Assembly (NCBI RefSeq): GCF_016890225.1
Contig: NZ_JAFELM010000030.1
Coordinates: forward strand, 62,001 to 126,000
Direction of reading: 5' to 3'
DNA: 64,000 nt
Source: Bacillus suaedaesalsae
GTDB taxonomy: Bacteria > Bacillota > Bacilli > Bacillales > SA4
Position numbers and translations under genes: made by a program. Within the stretch, counting starts at the first letter, position 1; each line of letters begins with the position of its first letter. The notes beneath the pieces are model-generated. The model was not told the DNA's origin. It saw nothing but the letters and a program-made list of their open reading frames with translations, and did not search any database. Positions 43,887-53,647 of this stretch are shown here, one piece after another.

Positions 43887-45170
43887 TTAATCTTCATAGT
43901 TACTCCACTTTACTGTTCGCTCCAACACAATAGAAATAAGCATCCCCATTATCAATCCATTCGTAATAAACGGCTGAGCAAATACTGGTAAATTAGCGAA
44001 TATTTCTGGTGAGACGTTCATTAAACTTACTCCTATTAAAATTGGAAAAGCAACACGGAAAATTGTATTTGAATTAAACGTTTTCCCATTTAAACTACTA
44101 TACGCTGTTCCAAACAGTTGCAAATACGCAACAAAGAGAACGGCATTTCCTACTGTTATCGGCATGGTTGAAAGAAAAGATCCAAACAAAGGAATGAGGC
44201 CAATGATTGTTAGAAGTCCTCCACCAATCATAAACGGCTTTCGTTCAAAAATTCTTGTACTTTGTAAAAAACCAATTGATGAAGTAAAAGGAGTATAAGA
44301 GACGAGACCAAAACCTGTACCTACAATTGTAACTATTGTAGTAATGAAGATAGATTGACGAAAGTTTTTGTTCGACGTTTCCTTATGTATAACTTGCTTT
44401 GCAGCATTAATAGAGGCAAATGTATTACTAAGGTTTAACATTACCGCAAAAAAGGCGACCGCAATAATTCCCCATTCTAGATTCGGAGCTCCTAAAGGAA
44501 ATAACGAAAAATCAGCAGCACCGCTTGGTGAGGCAGTGATTGCTTCGTCGGCAAAAAGAAATTCATAAAAAATCCAACCAACGGCTAATCCAATTAAAAT
44601 AGAGAAATTACTGATAAGCTTACTACCCTTTATTTTTAATATACTAACAAGAATGATAACCGCCACTGAAAAGAGACTGATAGCAATATCAATCGTTCCT
44701 TCTTCCGTAAATTTCAACATCCCTTTAAAGAAGATAAAAATAAGTTGAAACGTTAGTAAAAATAAATACACAGACATCACCATTGGTGTAAAGATCGCCT
44801 GTAATAATGGAATACCATTAAATACTACCAGTATCAAGGTAACAAGACATGCCAGGATAACTCCTGAAGCAATTCCACCACCAATTTCAGTTAAGTCCAT
44901 CCCTAATGAAGAGGCCGATAATCCTAAGTTTAACATTACTCCCCAAAGCAATCCCGAGTGTCCTTCCATTAAAGGAAATCGATGACCGACCCAACCTTGA
45001 AGAATACAAGCCAGTCCTGTGAAGACAAGCGAGCTTCTCATCATCATTGAAACAGTTTCCGGACTTAGCTCAAATACAGTTGCAATCGATATTGGAACAA
45101 CGACTGTATTTGCAAAAATAAACAATAGCCACTGTATAGAAGAAAATATCGTAATATAAGATTTATTCAT
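43887..45170 (-). CDS. ywdJ: Purine/pyrimidine permease, YwdJ-like
   Basis: 427 residues, NCS2/uracil-xanthine permease fold with about twelve helices: WLLFIFANTVVVPISIATVF start, motif MLNLSNTFASINAA near residue 250 and the TPFTSSIGFLQSTRI segment. Matches B. subtilis YwdJ in size and opening. ATG 45170 follows GGTGGCATA; the reading to 45209 is less likely. No purine riboswitch is visible upstream. Confidence 0.85.
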   Translation of the reverse strand: MNKSYITIFSSIQWLLFIFANTVVVPISIATVFELSPETVSMMMRSSLVFTGLACILQGWVGHRFPLMEGHSGLLWGVMLNLGLSASSLGMDLTEIGGGIASGVILACLVTLILVVFNGIPLLQAIFTPMVMSVYLFLLTFQLIFIFFKGMLKFTEEGTIDIAISLFSVAVIILVSILKIKGSKLISNFSILIGLAVGWIFYEFLFADEAITASPSGAADFSLFPLGAPNLEWGIIAVAFFAVMLNLSNTFASINAAKQVIHKETSNKNFRQSIFITTIVTIVGTGFGLVSYTPFTSSIGFLQSTRIFERKPFMIGGGLLTIIGLIPLFGSFLSTMPITVGNAVLFVAYLQLFGTAYSSLNGKTFNSNTIFRVAFPILIGVSLMNVSPEIFANLPVFAQPFITNGLIMGMLISIVLERTVKWSNYED

Positions 45171-45276
45171 TATGCCACCAGCTTTCTTACTAGTAAATCT
45201 ATGATGCATTTACTAATTGTATAGCATCATTTTTATAAAGGACAATATAAAGGCTATTAGAAAAACTTTGGTAAAA

Positions 45277-45570
45277 AGGCTGGGACAAAAGTATTTCAGC
45301 CAATGATAAACCCGAACTATTAGGCGATATTTTAATGATTCCACCTAATAGTTCGGATCTTTATTTTGCTTTAGATGTGTTTGATTTTGCATACTATTTT
45401 ATAAAAACTAGTGGAATGGAGCGGAAGACACTCGACTCCTGCGGGAAGTAGAGGAAAGGCTGAGACCCCGCAGGCGCAGCCGAGGAGGTAGGTTTTTTCA
45501 CGATAGTGAAAATAACCATCAGCTTCCTCCCCGCGGAAAGCGAGTGTCTGCAGCGCAATGGAAGAAACTT
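45277..45570. repeat. Composite repeat family B, right end missing
   Basis: Left end AGGCTGGGACAAAAGTATTT matches the end of the 39772-40107 element, followed by a CCGAACTATTAGG / CCTAATAGTTCGG hairpin with T-rich tail and the GC-rich core (GACTCCTGCGGGA, GAGACCCCGCAGG, CCGCGGAAAGCGAG). An extra ~35 bp (TTTTTTCACGATAGTGAAAA with its own hairpin) interrupts the core. No matching right inverted end is found. Confidence 0.82.
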
Positions 45571-45830
45571 GTTCTTCCTGCTTAACTAATTAATAAATAA
45601 CAAAGGATACGAAAAAAATATACTATTTAATAGGTAGAATAATTTAGATATTATTCACCTTTAAGGGATGATTTATTTAGTTATGTCCCTACCTCTTTAA
45701 AAATGACTTTTCCATAGATTGTTGTTTTTCGAAAGTGTCTAGAAACACGTAATTAGACAGGTTTCGTGGGTATCTTTTTGTCAAAGCAATGAATATCACA
45801 TACGACACGAAGTATTTTACAAAAGAGTCT
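45571..45830. other. Gene-free stretch downstream of YheC/D gene
   Basis: AT-rich sequence without a supported reading frame, hairpin or repeat. Part of the 660-bp gap that otherwise holds the composite repeat. Confidence 0.5.
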
Positions 45831-47162
45831 TTAGAAACCTGCTAAACTTTTGGCATATTGAAATGGTGTTGTCTTTAATCTTTTCAATAAATCCATATCA
45901 TTTAGTGCACGTAAGCTTTTTGTGCCATATCCATTATTTACTTCTAGTATCCACGGTTTCTGATGTTGATCAATGATCACATCCAGAGCAATATCTCCAT
46001 AATGCCCTAATTTCCCTTGAAGTGCTTGGCACAGATGGATGCAAACATTAATTGTTTCATATAGAATTCTCTTCGCTTCTTCTTCACTTTCATGGAAAAC
46101 AATTTTTATTGCCTTTAATCCGTCTGCCAAATGAGCAATTTGTTGTAGGTTCGTAATGACGCTGCCTTCTTGGCCTACTCTTCCTAACGTTCCTTGACAA
46201 ACCCATCGATGATATTTATCTTTTTGAAAATATAACCTGAAATCCACATGTTTATTTTTATGAATCGTTGGAATTCCTTGCTGAATCAAATAGCGTTCAT
46301 TTCCAATGATAGTTGTTAAATATAGATCTACTTCAGATATGCTTTTGAAATATTTCTTTTCTTTTTCATGATTCGTTATGGAGAAATAGTCTTCTTCATA
46401 CTTGATCATAAATATACCGATTCCTTTTAAACCGATGACTGGTTTAACATATACCGTTTCGAAATTTTGCACCATCCTACTCAAAGCTCCAATTGATTCA
46501 TATTCAATTGTATAAGGTAAATAATTTCTTAAATTATTATTTGATGAAAATGCCCTCCATAAATCTAGTTTTGAGAATCTGTTTGTATTAAAAACCTTAT
46601 TCTCTAACTTTTTTTGGAGTTCTCTTTCTTTTTCCATTGGTAACGTTAACTTTTTAAAGATGGAGTCTGGAAATGGAAAAGTCCCCTTTTTCCATCGTGT
46701 TAATGCATCTGTAGCATTTGGGTTATAATAATATCCTTCAATTGTTTCTTTTGAAAAATCAATAGCATCTCCTGAACACACAAATAATAGGCCACCAATC
46801 TCTTTATAGTCTTCAAACCTATCTTTATTTTGCTCAAGTAACTTATGCGTTAAGTTCCTTGTTTTCTTTACAGCAATAAACGCGATGATTGGTCCGATGT
46901 GTAATGTATTGCCCTTGTAATTCATTTCATAAGGTAGATGAGCTGGGATATCGAACGGTAGGGATTTTTTTTCTAATGCAATTACATTCTCCGTTAACTG
47001 TTCATTTTTTTTCAGTGTGAAGGTCCCTAGCCAATTTCCAAACTTCACGTTAATAGTACCTTCATTGATAATATTTTTCTTCATAAAACTAGAAGATAAC
47101 TCTATAATAGGCAGCTCTGATTTCCTTCCTTCTATCCTGTTATTCTTATATATAATTTTCAT
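45831..47162 (-). CDS. YheC/YheD family ATP-grasp protein
   Basis: 443 residues. N-terminal domain (about 1-200) of YheC/D type, then an ATP-grasp domain with VKPVIGLKGIGIFMI (Gly-rich loop), YLIQQGIPTI, VDFRLYFQKD and the metal ligands LDVIIDQHQKPWILEVNNG, ending TTPFQYAKSLAGF. Endospore-coat-associated family; the ligase substrate is not known. Start ATG 47162 (TTG 47165 just before). A close paralogue is at 62218-63516. Confidence 0.9.
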   Translation of the reverse strand: MKIIYKNNRIEGRKSELPIIELSSSFMKKNIINEGTINVKFGNWLGTFTLKKNEQLTENVIALEKKSLPFDIPAHLPYEMNYKGNTLHIGPIIAFIAVKKTRNLTHKLLEQNKDRFEDYKEIGGLLFVCSGDAIDFSKETIEGYYYNPNATDALTRWKKGTFPFPDSIFKKLTLPMEKERELQKKLENKVFNTNRFSKLDLWRAFSSNNNLRNYLPYTIEYESIGALSRMVQNFETVYVKPVIGLKGIGIFMIKYEEDYFSITNHEKEKKYFKSISEVDLYLTTIIGNERYLIQQGIPTIHKNKHVDFRLYFQKDKYHRWVCQGTLGRVGQEGSVITNLQQIAHLADGLKAIKIVFHESEEEAKRILYETINVCIHLCQALQGKLGHYGDIALDVIIDQHQKPWILEVNNGYGTKSLRALNDMDLLKRLKTTPFQYAKSLAGF

Positions 47163-47250
47163 CAAGATTGCTGCACCCCAATGTTCATAGTCAATATCCT
47201 TATATACTATGAGTTGATGTAATAGATTGAGATACTAACACATAAAAATA

Positions 47251-47274
47251 GACATTACTCTAGTGAGTAATGTC
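47251..47274 (-). terminator. Terminator of mnx-sco operon
   Basis: GACATTACTCACTAGAGTAA-TGTC stem followed by TATTTTTATG on the minus strand. Confidence 0.8.
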
Positions 47275-47280
47275 CACAAA

Positions 47281-47871
47281 TCAATTCGTTAAATACAGTA
47301 TATCCTCAATGATCACATCTTTTTCAATAGGCTTTTTAGAATATGCCATATCATAAAGGGCACGAACGTTATTATCTTTATCTAGTAAATACATAGATGT
47401 AGAATGGGAATAAAAATCTCCCTCAAGCTTTTCATATTGCATTTGTAGATTAATCGCAATCTCTTTCGTTACATCGTTTGATCCCCTAAGCCACTTCCAC
47501 CCTTCCTTATCTGCGCTAAAAGAACTTGCATAATCCCTTATTACTTGAGGTTGGTCATGCTTAGGGTCAATTGAAATCGCAATAAGTTCTACCTCTTTCC
47601 CAAATATACCTTCTTGTTTTAGACGTTCCTGAAGAAGCTTAAAATCCATCATCGTTAACGGACAAATGTCCGGGCAATTTGTGTAAAAAAAGCTTATGAG
47701 CTTAACTTTTCCATTTTCAAGTTGATACGTAGAACCATGTACTTCCTCTAGAGTGAAATTTTCAACTTCATCTAAATAGGGAAGCTTGGGGTTATTCATC
47801 CATAGAAAAACCATTAATCCGATTCCACCTACTAACAAAAGCAATAGTAAGGAAAGAATTACTTTTCTCAT
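47281..47871 (-). CDS. Sco1/SenC-type copper chaperone
   Basis: 196 residues with an N-terminal anchor (VILSLLLLLLVGGIGLMVFL) and a thioredoxin-like Sco domain: SFFYTNCPDICPLTMMDFK holds the Cu-binding C-x-x-x-C, and YSHSTSMYLLDK supplies the His. The ATG overlaps the stop of the multicopper oxidase gene (ATGA). Translational coupling suggests it delivers copper to, or redox-tunes, that oxidase rather than cytochrome oxidase. Confidence 0.93.
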   Translation of the reverse strand: MRKVILSLLLLLLVGGIGLMVFLWMNNPKLPYLDEVENFTLEEVHGSTYQLENGKVKLISFFYTNCPDICPLTMMDFKLLQERLKQEGIFGKEVELIAISIDPKHDQPQVIRDYASSFSADKEGWKWLRGSNDVTKEIAINLQMQYEKLEGDFYSHSTSMYLLDKDNNVRALYDMAYSKKPIEKDVIIEDILYLTN

Positions 47872-50800
47872 CTTAACTTCCTCTTGTTTCGTAAAGGAGG
47901 TAAATGTTGTTGCCTACTTTTATGCACTCGCATTATCCCCCACATACCTTGTTCAATGTCCCAACGTATATTTCCGGAGCGATACATATAATCACCAGGG
48001 AAGTTAAAGAAACTGCCTGCCCCATAATGAAGATCTAAATCTCTTCCATAGCCTAAAACAATGTGATCTTCAATTGATTTTACTTGCGAAAAAATATCTC
48101 TGTCATCTGTATTCCAATAATGACCGTGTAAATGGAACGTGTGTGCTCGTCTTCGCTCAGATGGATTGACAAGTCTTATTGTGACAGGATCTCCTGGATA
48201 AGCTTCAAACACTGGTGTTGATGGATCGCCATGAACTTTTGAGTTGAATAAATCCTCTAAAACCGGATGGGCTCGTAGTCGGTTAATTAATCGCTCCGTC
48301 CGATAGTTAAATCCTCTGGAACCATTGTCATACGTATCAACTAAATCATCAGCTTCATCAGGATCGACTCCACCTAATACACCGTCAACTGGATCAATGA
48401 TTACATGTCCCTCTTTATCTTCTAATCTTACCCCATCATGCATAATTAGGACAAATTCTCTCGTTTCCGGAAAGAATGGTTGTCGCAATACAACAGAAGA
48501 ATCTGTTACTTTAGCAGGTTTACGTGTCTTAGGATTAAGCGTTTCCGTACCTTTGGGCTCTACAATTAACGTTCCAAATGTGCCTAAAGAACGATGATTT
48601 CGAATGTCTGCCATATCCCATAAACCACATGAGCCGGCAGGAACATCTGCATACCATAAATACGTAATCGTTTCACCAGGTCCAACTGTTTGATCTGGAT
48701 TGAAACCAACTGTCTCGCCCGCTGAAGACTTCACATCATAAAAGACCAGCTGCGGATGTAACGAAATCCGAACAGACGGTGGATAAAAGGCTTGTTCTTT
48801 AACAGGTGGATATGGCCAAATTCCATCTGGAAATGGGAACTGATCAAATTCTAAACAGCTTGTTAAATGAATCTTAACTACATCACCTTGATTGACCCTG
48901 AGAATAAGCGGTTCGGGATTCTTCCTGCCACAAACGATGTCCTCCATATCTTCTTGCAACGAGAAGACGATACCATATGGATCATGCTCTCCCCATTTGC
49001 TATATTGAATCGGTGTATGAAAGGCAACGATATCAAAACATTTAATTGGAGCGTTTTCAGGTGCATCTATTTCAACACATTTCGCCTTCTCTGGTGGTTT
49101 TCCTGTACACTTTGGCAATGGTTTCGTTTGTTTCTTGGGTCTCTGTCGATCAGGAAGAGGCATGAGAAAATCAACTTCTTCATCAAAGGCTCGAATAAGT
49201 CCCCAACAGCCATTCCATAAATCTTCCTCTGTTTCAAAGGTCCATAAATAATCTCCACTATGATGCACATCCGTCTCAAATGTAAACGATTCAGATAGCC
49301 CAATATGTTCTTGTGCCTGAAATTCTGTTTCAATATCTGGTCGTTCTTTCTTCCACCTTAAGCCATGTACATTGAAGCTATGAGATTCTTCGTGGGCTCC
49401 TTGAAGTAGACGTATTCGAATTGAGTCTCCTTCATAACAATTTAATATTGGTGTAACGGGATCACCATGCACAAAAGAACTAAATGAATATGCTGGATCA
49501 CACATTTCTCCTAAACGGAATTGTAATGGTTCATTACGGTAGTTTACTCCGAATACACCTGGGTCATCTTGTGAACCCGGGAAATCTGGAGGTTGGATCG
49601 GGCATCCATCTTTATCATACAGTAATGTAAAATCCTGAACCATTAATACAAAGTCACGATAGTCTGGAATTAGAGGGTGAGTTACCGTAACTTGAGTACC
49701 TACATCTATTTCTCCACCAGTCTTCGAGTCTAAAACCTCTGAAAATCTTGCATGAACTACCCCAGAGCCAAATACACCGTGTTGCTGGTGATAGTTTGCA
49801 AATAAATGATCATGAAAAAACCATGCTTTTAGCTCAACATCCGCGAAATACTGATATCGAATTGTTTCACCTGGCAATACACTAGAGTCATAATTCCATC
49901 CAACATTTGCCCCATCGCTTACTAACACATCAAATTTCACAAAGTGAATATGAAACGATGTCTCGTATGTTCTTGTTACAAGCTGAAAAGCATCTCCACT
50001 CGCAACCTCGGGCAATCGATTTGTAAAGTTTATAGCAATACAATTCCCTGCATTCATATGAAGAACTAATGGTTCAGGCTCTTTTTTACCGGATAGTACA
50101 TCATCCAGATCTTCATCAAGAACATAAATTCTTCCCTTTGGATCGTTCCACCCTTGACGATTATATACAATCGGTAATTCTATCAATGATACATTAAACT
50201 CTTTTACAACAGGATTTTCCTCTATAATACAAGGATCTGTAAAAACAGCCCCCGGTCTTGCAGTCGGTACTGCAGCGTTTCTCTCAAGCTCTGTTAATCC
50301 CCGCCCTCCAACAATCCCAAGCGGTGGACGTGGGGCTTTACAACCAACTTTTCCTGGAATAAAATTTGGAAAACCAGGTCTCTCATTCGTTGGCTTTGGT
50401 GGACAAGGACGATCTGGTAAAGGCACTAAAGGCTTTATAGGTACACCGTTTGGATAACACAGACTGCCATCCTGTAATGTATCAAAAATACGGTTGATTG
50501 CCCACATTCCTACACCAAAGTGAGGATATAAATGACAATGTATGATGACATCACCATACGCTCCAACCAATGACCCTAAACCATACAACGTATCAATTGT
50601 ATGCCATGATTGAGGACTGACAGATATAGAATCAAACACATCAGAATCTGTGTTAAGTGGGTCTCTAAAAAAGGTATGTCCGTGATAATGAAAGACATGG
50701 GTTTCCTTCACACCTGCATGTACTAGCCTAAATTTTGCTGGATCTCCTTTATAGCCACGATAAATCGGTGTAGCTGGATCTCCAAACACCCACGAATCAT

Positions 50801-51539
50801 GATGCACTTCTTCTCCTTCACAATCCGGGCAAACGACACCTTCTTCAATTAACTTTTGTCTATTTTGTACTGGCTCATACCGATAATTAATGGCATGTGC
50901 AGACTCTCTTTCTTGATTTGTCATCGGATCTAGAGGCTTGTTACCTGTCATATCCTTTGTCGACATTTCATCGTGAAAGATAAACGCATATTCACGAAAG
51001 GAAGGGGAAAATGGATGATGAACATCGGCATACTGGCCACTTCGTAACTCGCTGCCTGTTTCAGGATCAGTCCACCAGGAACCGCGTTTTTGAACAAATA
51101 AACACCCAAATAATCCATTAATATTTGTCCCATCATCACTACTGTCTGGGTTTCCTAAATCTGAGAAATAATAGATTCCTTCATGATTTACTTGAAACTT
51201 GTATAAAATCTTTTCACCAGGATCAGCAAGTGTATTCGGATTAAATCCTACATTTGCTCCATCAGAATTTAATACATCATAATCCGCTTCTTGAAAATGC
51301 ATTCCAGTTGCGTAATGTATTTTGTTTTCAAATAAAACTTCTACTGTATCACCATTATTTGCCCTAATGCAGAGTGGCTGTACTAAATCCACAGGGGTAA
51401 ATGGATTTTTTCGAACTAACTCTTTTACCTTCTCTTCATTTTCTTTTAATACATACATCATCCCGTGCTCATTGTAATCACCGAAGTTGTTGAGGACTAT
51501 GCGAATTGGTATGGCTACAATATGAAAAAAACGTTTCAT
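47868..51539 (-). CDS. mnxG: Giant multicopper oxidase, MnxG-like Mn(II) oxidase
   Basis: 1,223 residues, six cupredoxin domains in ceruloplasmin style. Trinuclear-site motifs are FHYHGH (284-288), HCHLYPHFGVGM (334-345, with His-Cys-His and the type 1 His/Met), FHIH (530-532) and WFFHDH (574-578). Extra type 1-like sites appear as HSFNVHG near 720 and HTFHLHGH near 1130. No signal peptide, as for MnxG, which reaches the spore surface from the mother cell. Size and the presence of two small upstream genes match mnxEFG of Mn-oxidising Bacillus spores, where the complex oxidises Mn(II) to Mn(IV) oxide. GGGAGGGACAAG precedes ATG. Confidence 0.92.
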   Translation of the reverse strand: MKRFFHIVAIPIRIVLNNFGDYNEHGMMYVLKENEEKVKELVRKNPFTPVDLVQPLCIRANNGDTVEVLFENKIHYATGMHFQEADYDVLNSDGANVGFNPNTLADPGEKILYKFQVNHEGIYYFSDLGNPDSSDDGTNINGLFGCLFVQKRGSWWTDPETGSELRSGQYADVHHPFSPSFREYAFIFHDEMSTKDMTGNKPLDPMTNQERESAHAINYRYEPVQNRQKLIEEGVVCPDCEGEEVHHDSWVFGDPATPIYRGYKGDPAKFRLVHAGVKETHVFHYHGHTFFRDPLNTDSDVFDSISVSPQSWHTIDTLYGLGSLVGAYGDVIIHCHLYPHFGVGMWAINRIFDTLQDGSLCYPNGVPIKPLVPLPDRPCPPKPTNERPGFPNFIPGKVGCKAPRPPLGIVGGRGLTELERNAAVPTARPGAVFTDPCIIEENPVVKEFNVSLIELPIVYNRQGWNDPKGRIYVLDEDLDDVLSGKKEPEPLVLHMNAGNCIAINFTNRLPEVASGDAFQLVTRTYETSFHIHFVKFDVLVSDGANVGWNYDSSVLPGETIRYQYFADVELKAWFFHDHLFANYHQQHGVFGSGVVHARFSEVLDSKTGGEIDVGTQVTVTHPLIPDYRDFVLMVQDFTLLYDKDGCPIQPPDFPGSQDDPGVFGVNYRNEPLQFRLGEMCDPAYSFSSFVHGDPVTPILNCYEGDSIRIRLLQGAHEESHSFNVHGLRWKKERPDIETEFQAQEHIGLSESFTFETDVHHSGDYLWTFETEEDLWNGCWGLIRAFDEEVDFLMPLPDRQRPKKQTKPLPKCTGKPPEKAKCVEIDAPENAPIKCFDIVAFHTPIQYSKWGEHDPYGIVFSLQEDMEDIVCGRKNPEPLILRVNQGDVVKIHLTSCLEFDQFPFPDGIWPYPPVKEQAFYPPSVRISLHPQLVFYDVKSSAGETVGFNPDQTVGPGETITYLWYADVPAGSCGLWDMADIRNHRSLGTFGTLIVEPKGTETLNPKTRKPAKVTDSSVVLRQPFFPETREFVLIMHDGVRLEDKEGHVIIDPVDGVLGGVDPDEADDLVDTYDNGSRGFNYRTERLINRLRAHPVLEDLFNSKVHGDPSTPVFEAYPGDPVTIRLVNPSERRRAHTFHLHGHYWNTDDRDIFSQVKSIEDHIVLGYGRDLDLHYGAGSFFNFPGDYMYRSGNIRWDIEQGMWGIMRVHKSRQQHLPPLRNKRKLR

Positions 51540-51560
51540 CTTGTCCCTCCCTTTTTTGAC

Positions 51561-51872
51561 TTACTTTTCCTGTAATTGAGGGATTCTTGGCATACCCTTT
51601 TGTTCAATATAAAACACCTCGATTTGGTGAACATGAATAAACCACAACCGGTTTTCCAGCTCTCCAATGGTTGTTACTTTTACATCTACGACAACACTAT
51701 CCCCGACAAGCTCAACAATTTTCCCGATAAATATAAACGGATAGGAAGGCGTCATAATAAATACATTCTTTCCAATGCCTTGTTCAAATTCATTTATTAA
51801 TGCTTCATCATGGATGTCATTATTAGAGGGGATCGTAATTTCTGTAAAGGCATTTTCATCATCCCATTTCAT
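51561..51872 (-). CDS. mnxF: MnxF-like small subunit
   Basis: 103 residues. The core GIGKNVFIMTPSYPFIFIGK, then VGDSVVVDVKVTTIG and LWFIHVHQIEVFYIE, has the strand order of an Sm-like barrel. Located directly before mnxG, as in the Mn-oxidising strains whose Mnx complex contains MnxE and MnxF in ring form. Contains HVH, a possible copper site. GGAGGTACACAT precedes ATG. Confidence 0.8.
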   Translation of the reverse strand: MKWDDENAFTEITIPSNNDIHDEALINEFEQGIGKNVFIMTPSYPFIFIGKIVELVGDSVVVDVKVTTIGELENRLWFIHVHQIEVFYIEQKGMPRIPQLQEK

Positions 51873-51889
51873 ATGTGTACCTCCTTTTG

Positions 51890-52315
51890 TTAAGTAAGTG
51901 GAATGCGTTGATTACAGTCAAAGTTTGGAGTAAAGTGAGCTATTTTCTCTAGGGCAATTGTTAGTGGTGTAGGAAATTCAAAGAATGGAGCATTGATCAT
52001 TTTGATATTGACTGGATACAAAGTGACAGATCCTGGTGTAACACGAAAGATTTTCCCACAGAAAATTGGTCTGAAGGCTTGACCAAATAAGTTTAACTGA
52101 TCTGTTTCTGTAATAATCAAGACACTTTCACCTATTAGTCCGTTCAGTGTATCAAATAGCTGATCTTCAACATTAGCGATGTTCACTAATATCGGAGCAT
52201 TCAGCCTTAAGGGTTCATGATTATTGTCATCCTGCTTCTTTATTTCTTTCTTTTTCTTCTCAATGTTATCTATCTCTTCATGTTGTTCATTCTTTTTCTT
52301 ATTTCGTTCGGTCAC
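51890..52315 (-). CDS. mnxE: MnxE-like small subunit
   Basis: 141 residues starting at GTG. A Lys/Glu-rich disordered head of about 45 residues is followed by a barrel-like core (LFDTLNGLIGESVLIITETD; FCGKIFRVTPGSVTLYPVNI; LEKIAHFTPNFDC). Overlaps the upstream gene by 17 bp. Position and size fit MnxE; in the studied complex MnxE and MnxF assemble as a hexameric partner of MnxG. The charged head is longer than I would expect. Confidence 0.75.
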   Translation of the reverse strand: MTERNKKKNEQHEEIDNIEKKKKEIKKQDDNNHEPLRLNAPILVNIANVEDQLFDTLNGLIGESVLIITETDQLNLFGQAFRPIFCGKIFRVTPGSVTLYPVNIKMINAPFFEFPTPLTIALEKIAHFTPNFDCNQRIPLT

Positions 52316-53150
52316 TACTTTTTCCCCCTTTACCCCATTTCTTTATCATTTCTTGATTCTTACTTTTAAATTGTCTAAGACTATGTGATACGATAGTAAA
52401 TAACCGCAGTGTTTCAATGTATTCAATCTGACACAATGGAATTTCTAGTTGTTCTCTAAAACTTGCAATCTTCAATTTCTTATTTTGTGAATAGACAATT
52501 TTGCCGACCTTTTTCGTTTGATCCTCTAAATGCAGCTCCACCCATGTTTCTTTCCAGGATTCTAAGTTTGTTTGTAGCGATTCTTCAAAAAATAACTGTT
52601 TTAATACTTCACGATTCGCTACTGTTTCTCCAAATGAGTGCAGTAACTTTTTTCTCAAATTATTATCAAAAAGAATATGTTGGTGTGTGTTCGAATAATT
52701 AGGAATTCCAGTTGGTATATTTGCTGAGATAATAACTGAATATGGTATCCATGTGCGCTCCTTCAAGTTCGTGAGCATAACAAAGTCACGACCAATTGTG
52801 TTAACTTTTCCTTCCTTATAAATCGTTTTATTTCCTCTTGTTACATATATTTCTACTTGTTGATTTCGTTTTGACTTAAAGAATTTTCGCAGCTTTAAGA
52901 TTCTTCCTTTAGTTTGATCTGCCTTAGAAATTGTGAACAGGTTAGATTTATCTATATAATCCATGAGTAGTCTTGTTTCTTCCGTCGTTGTACTTGTTGT
53001 GGGGGAAGTGAGCCCATTTCCTTTTTGTGTATTTAGTTCGTTAATTGGATCCACTTTTTCAACTTCTATCTTTCTTTTATCGAGAATAATTTGGGTATAT
53101 TCGTTTAAGTGCATCTTAGTCTCTGCTTTGTTATTTGATTTTTCTACCAA
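52299..53150 (-). CDS. Mnx operon protein, double barrel-like (MnxD position)
   Basis: 283 residues, TTG start after GGAGGTGAGTTTAC. Two similar segments are visible: VEIYVTRGNKTIYKEGKVNT with GRDFVMLTNLKERTWIPYSV (about 100-145), and WVELHLEDQTKKVGKIVYSQ with LEIPLCQIEYIETL (about 215-260), each reading as an Sm-like barrel. No membrane segment. Its place before mnxE corresponds to mnxD in the SG-1 operon, but equivalence is by position only. Confidence 0.65.
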   Translation of the reverse strand: MVEKSNNKAETKMHLNEYTQIILDKRKIEVEKVDPINELNTQKGNGLTSPTTSTTTEETRLLMDYIDKSNLFTISKADQTKGRILKLRKFFKSKRNQQVEIYVTRGNKTIYKEGKVNTIGRDFVMLTNLKERTWIPYSVIISANIPTGIPNYSNTHQHILFDNNLRKKLLHSFGETVANREVLKQLFFEESLQTNLESWKETWVELHLEDQTKKVGKIVYSQNKKLKIASFREQLEIPLCQIEYIETLRLFTIVSHSLRQFKSKNQEMIKKWGKGGKSSDRTK

Positions 53151-53172
53151 GTAAACTCACCTCCACTTCCTT

Positions 53173-53607
53173 TTAAACACGTAACGAAAAATACACGACC
53201 AGCATCGTTACGGCAACTAGAATGCTTGTGCAAAAACTAAGTATGATCATATTTTGTTGAACAGTATTTAAATAGGCTGCAGGTAAACTACATAATGTTG
53301 GATTTTGTATAACAGCGCCTAGCATCGTCCCCATGAGAGACCCGATTACGCCATGTGAAACTCCAGATAAGATAGATTGAGAATTTACAAGGGAACCAAA
53401 AAGAACACCCACCCCTGCCCCTAGCACTACATTAGAGATTGTAAGTATCATTAATGAAAAAGGAAGAAGGAATAAAGTGTGCATGGAAATCGTTAAACAA
53501 ATGATGCTACTACACACGATTGAGACAATCATTCCATAGCGATCCGTAAACAAATAACGTCTTCGATATAAAATCGTATACATGACTAAGCCAAATACCA
53601 ATGACAA
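53173..53607 (-). CDS. Mnx operon membrane protein (MnxB position), start uncertain
   Basis: 144 residues from TTG 53607, four helices with glycine-rich turns (VVLGAGVGVLFGSLVN, GVIGSLMGTMLGAVI). No ribosome site fits that TTG. Nine codons further upstream an ATT at 53634 stands six bases after GGGGAGG, and starting there completes the first membrane helix (IFLIGAFSFLSLVFGLVMYT). An AUU start is therefore likely. It resembles its neighbour 53648-54103, so the two are paralogues. Confidence 0.7.
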   Translation of the reverse strand: MSLVFGLVMYTILYRRRYLFTDRYGMIVSIVCSSIICLTISMHTLFLLPFSLMILTISNVVLGAGVGVLFGSLVNSQSILSGVSHGVIGSLMGTMLGAVIQNPTLCSLPAAYLNTVQQNMIILSFCTSILVAVTMLVVYFSLRV

Positions 53608-53647
53608 AAATGAAAAAGCACCAATTAAAAAAATGATGATCCTCCCC

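Noticed and set aside
42209-45170. Purine riboswitch for the YwdJ-like permease
   Set aside because: The upstream 100 bp show no purine-aptamer core or terminator, only a composite repeat farther up.
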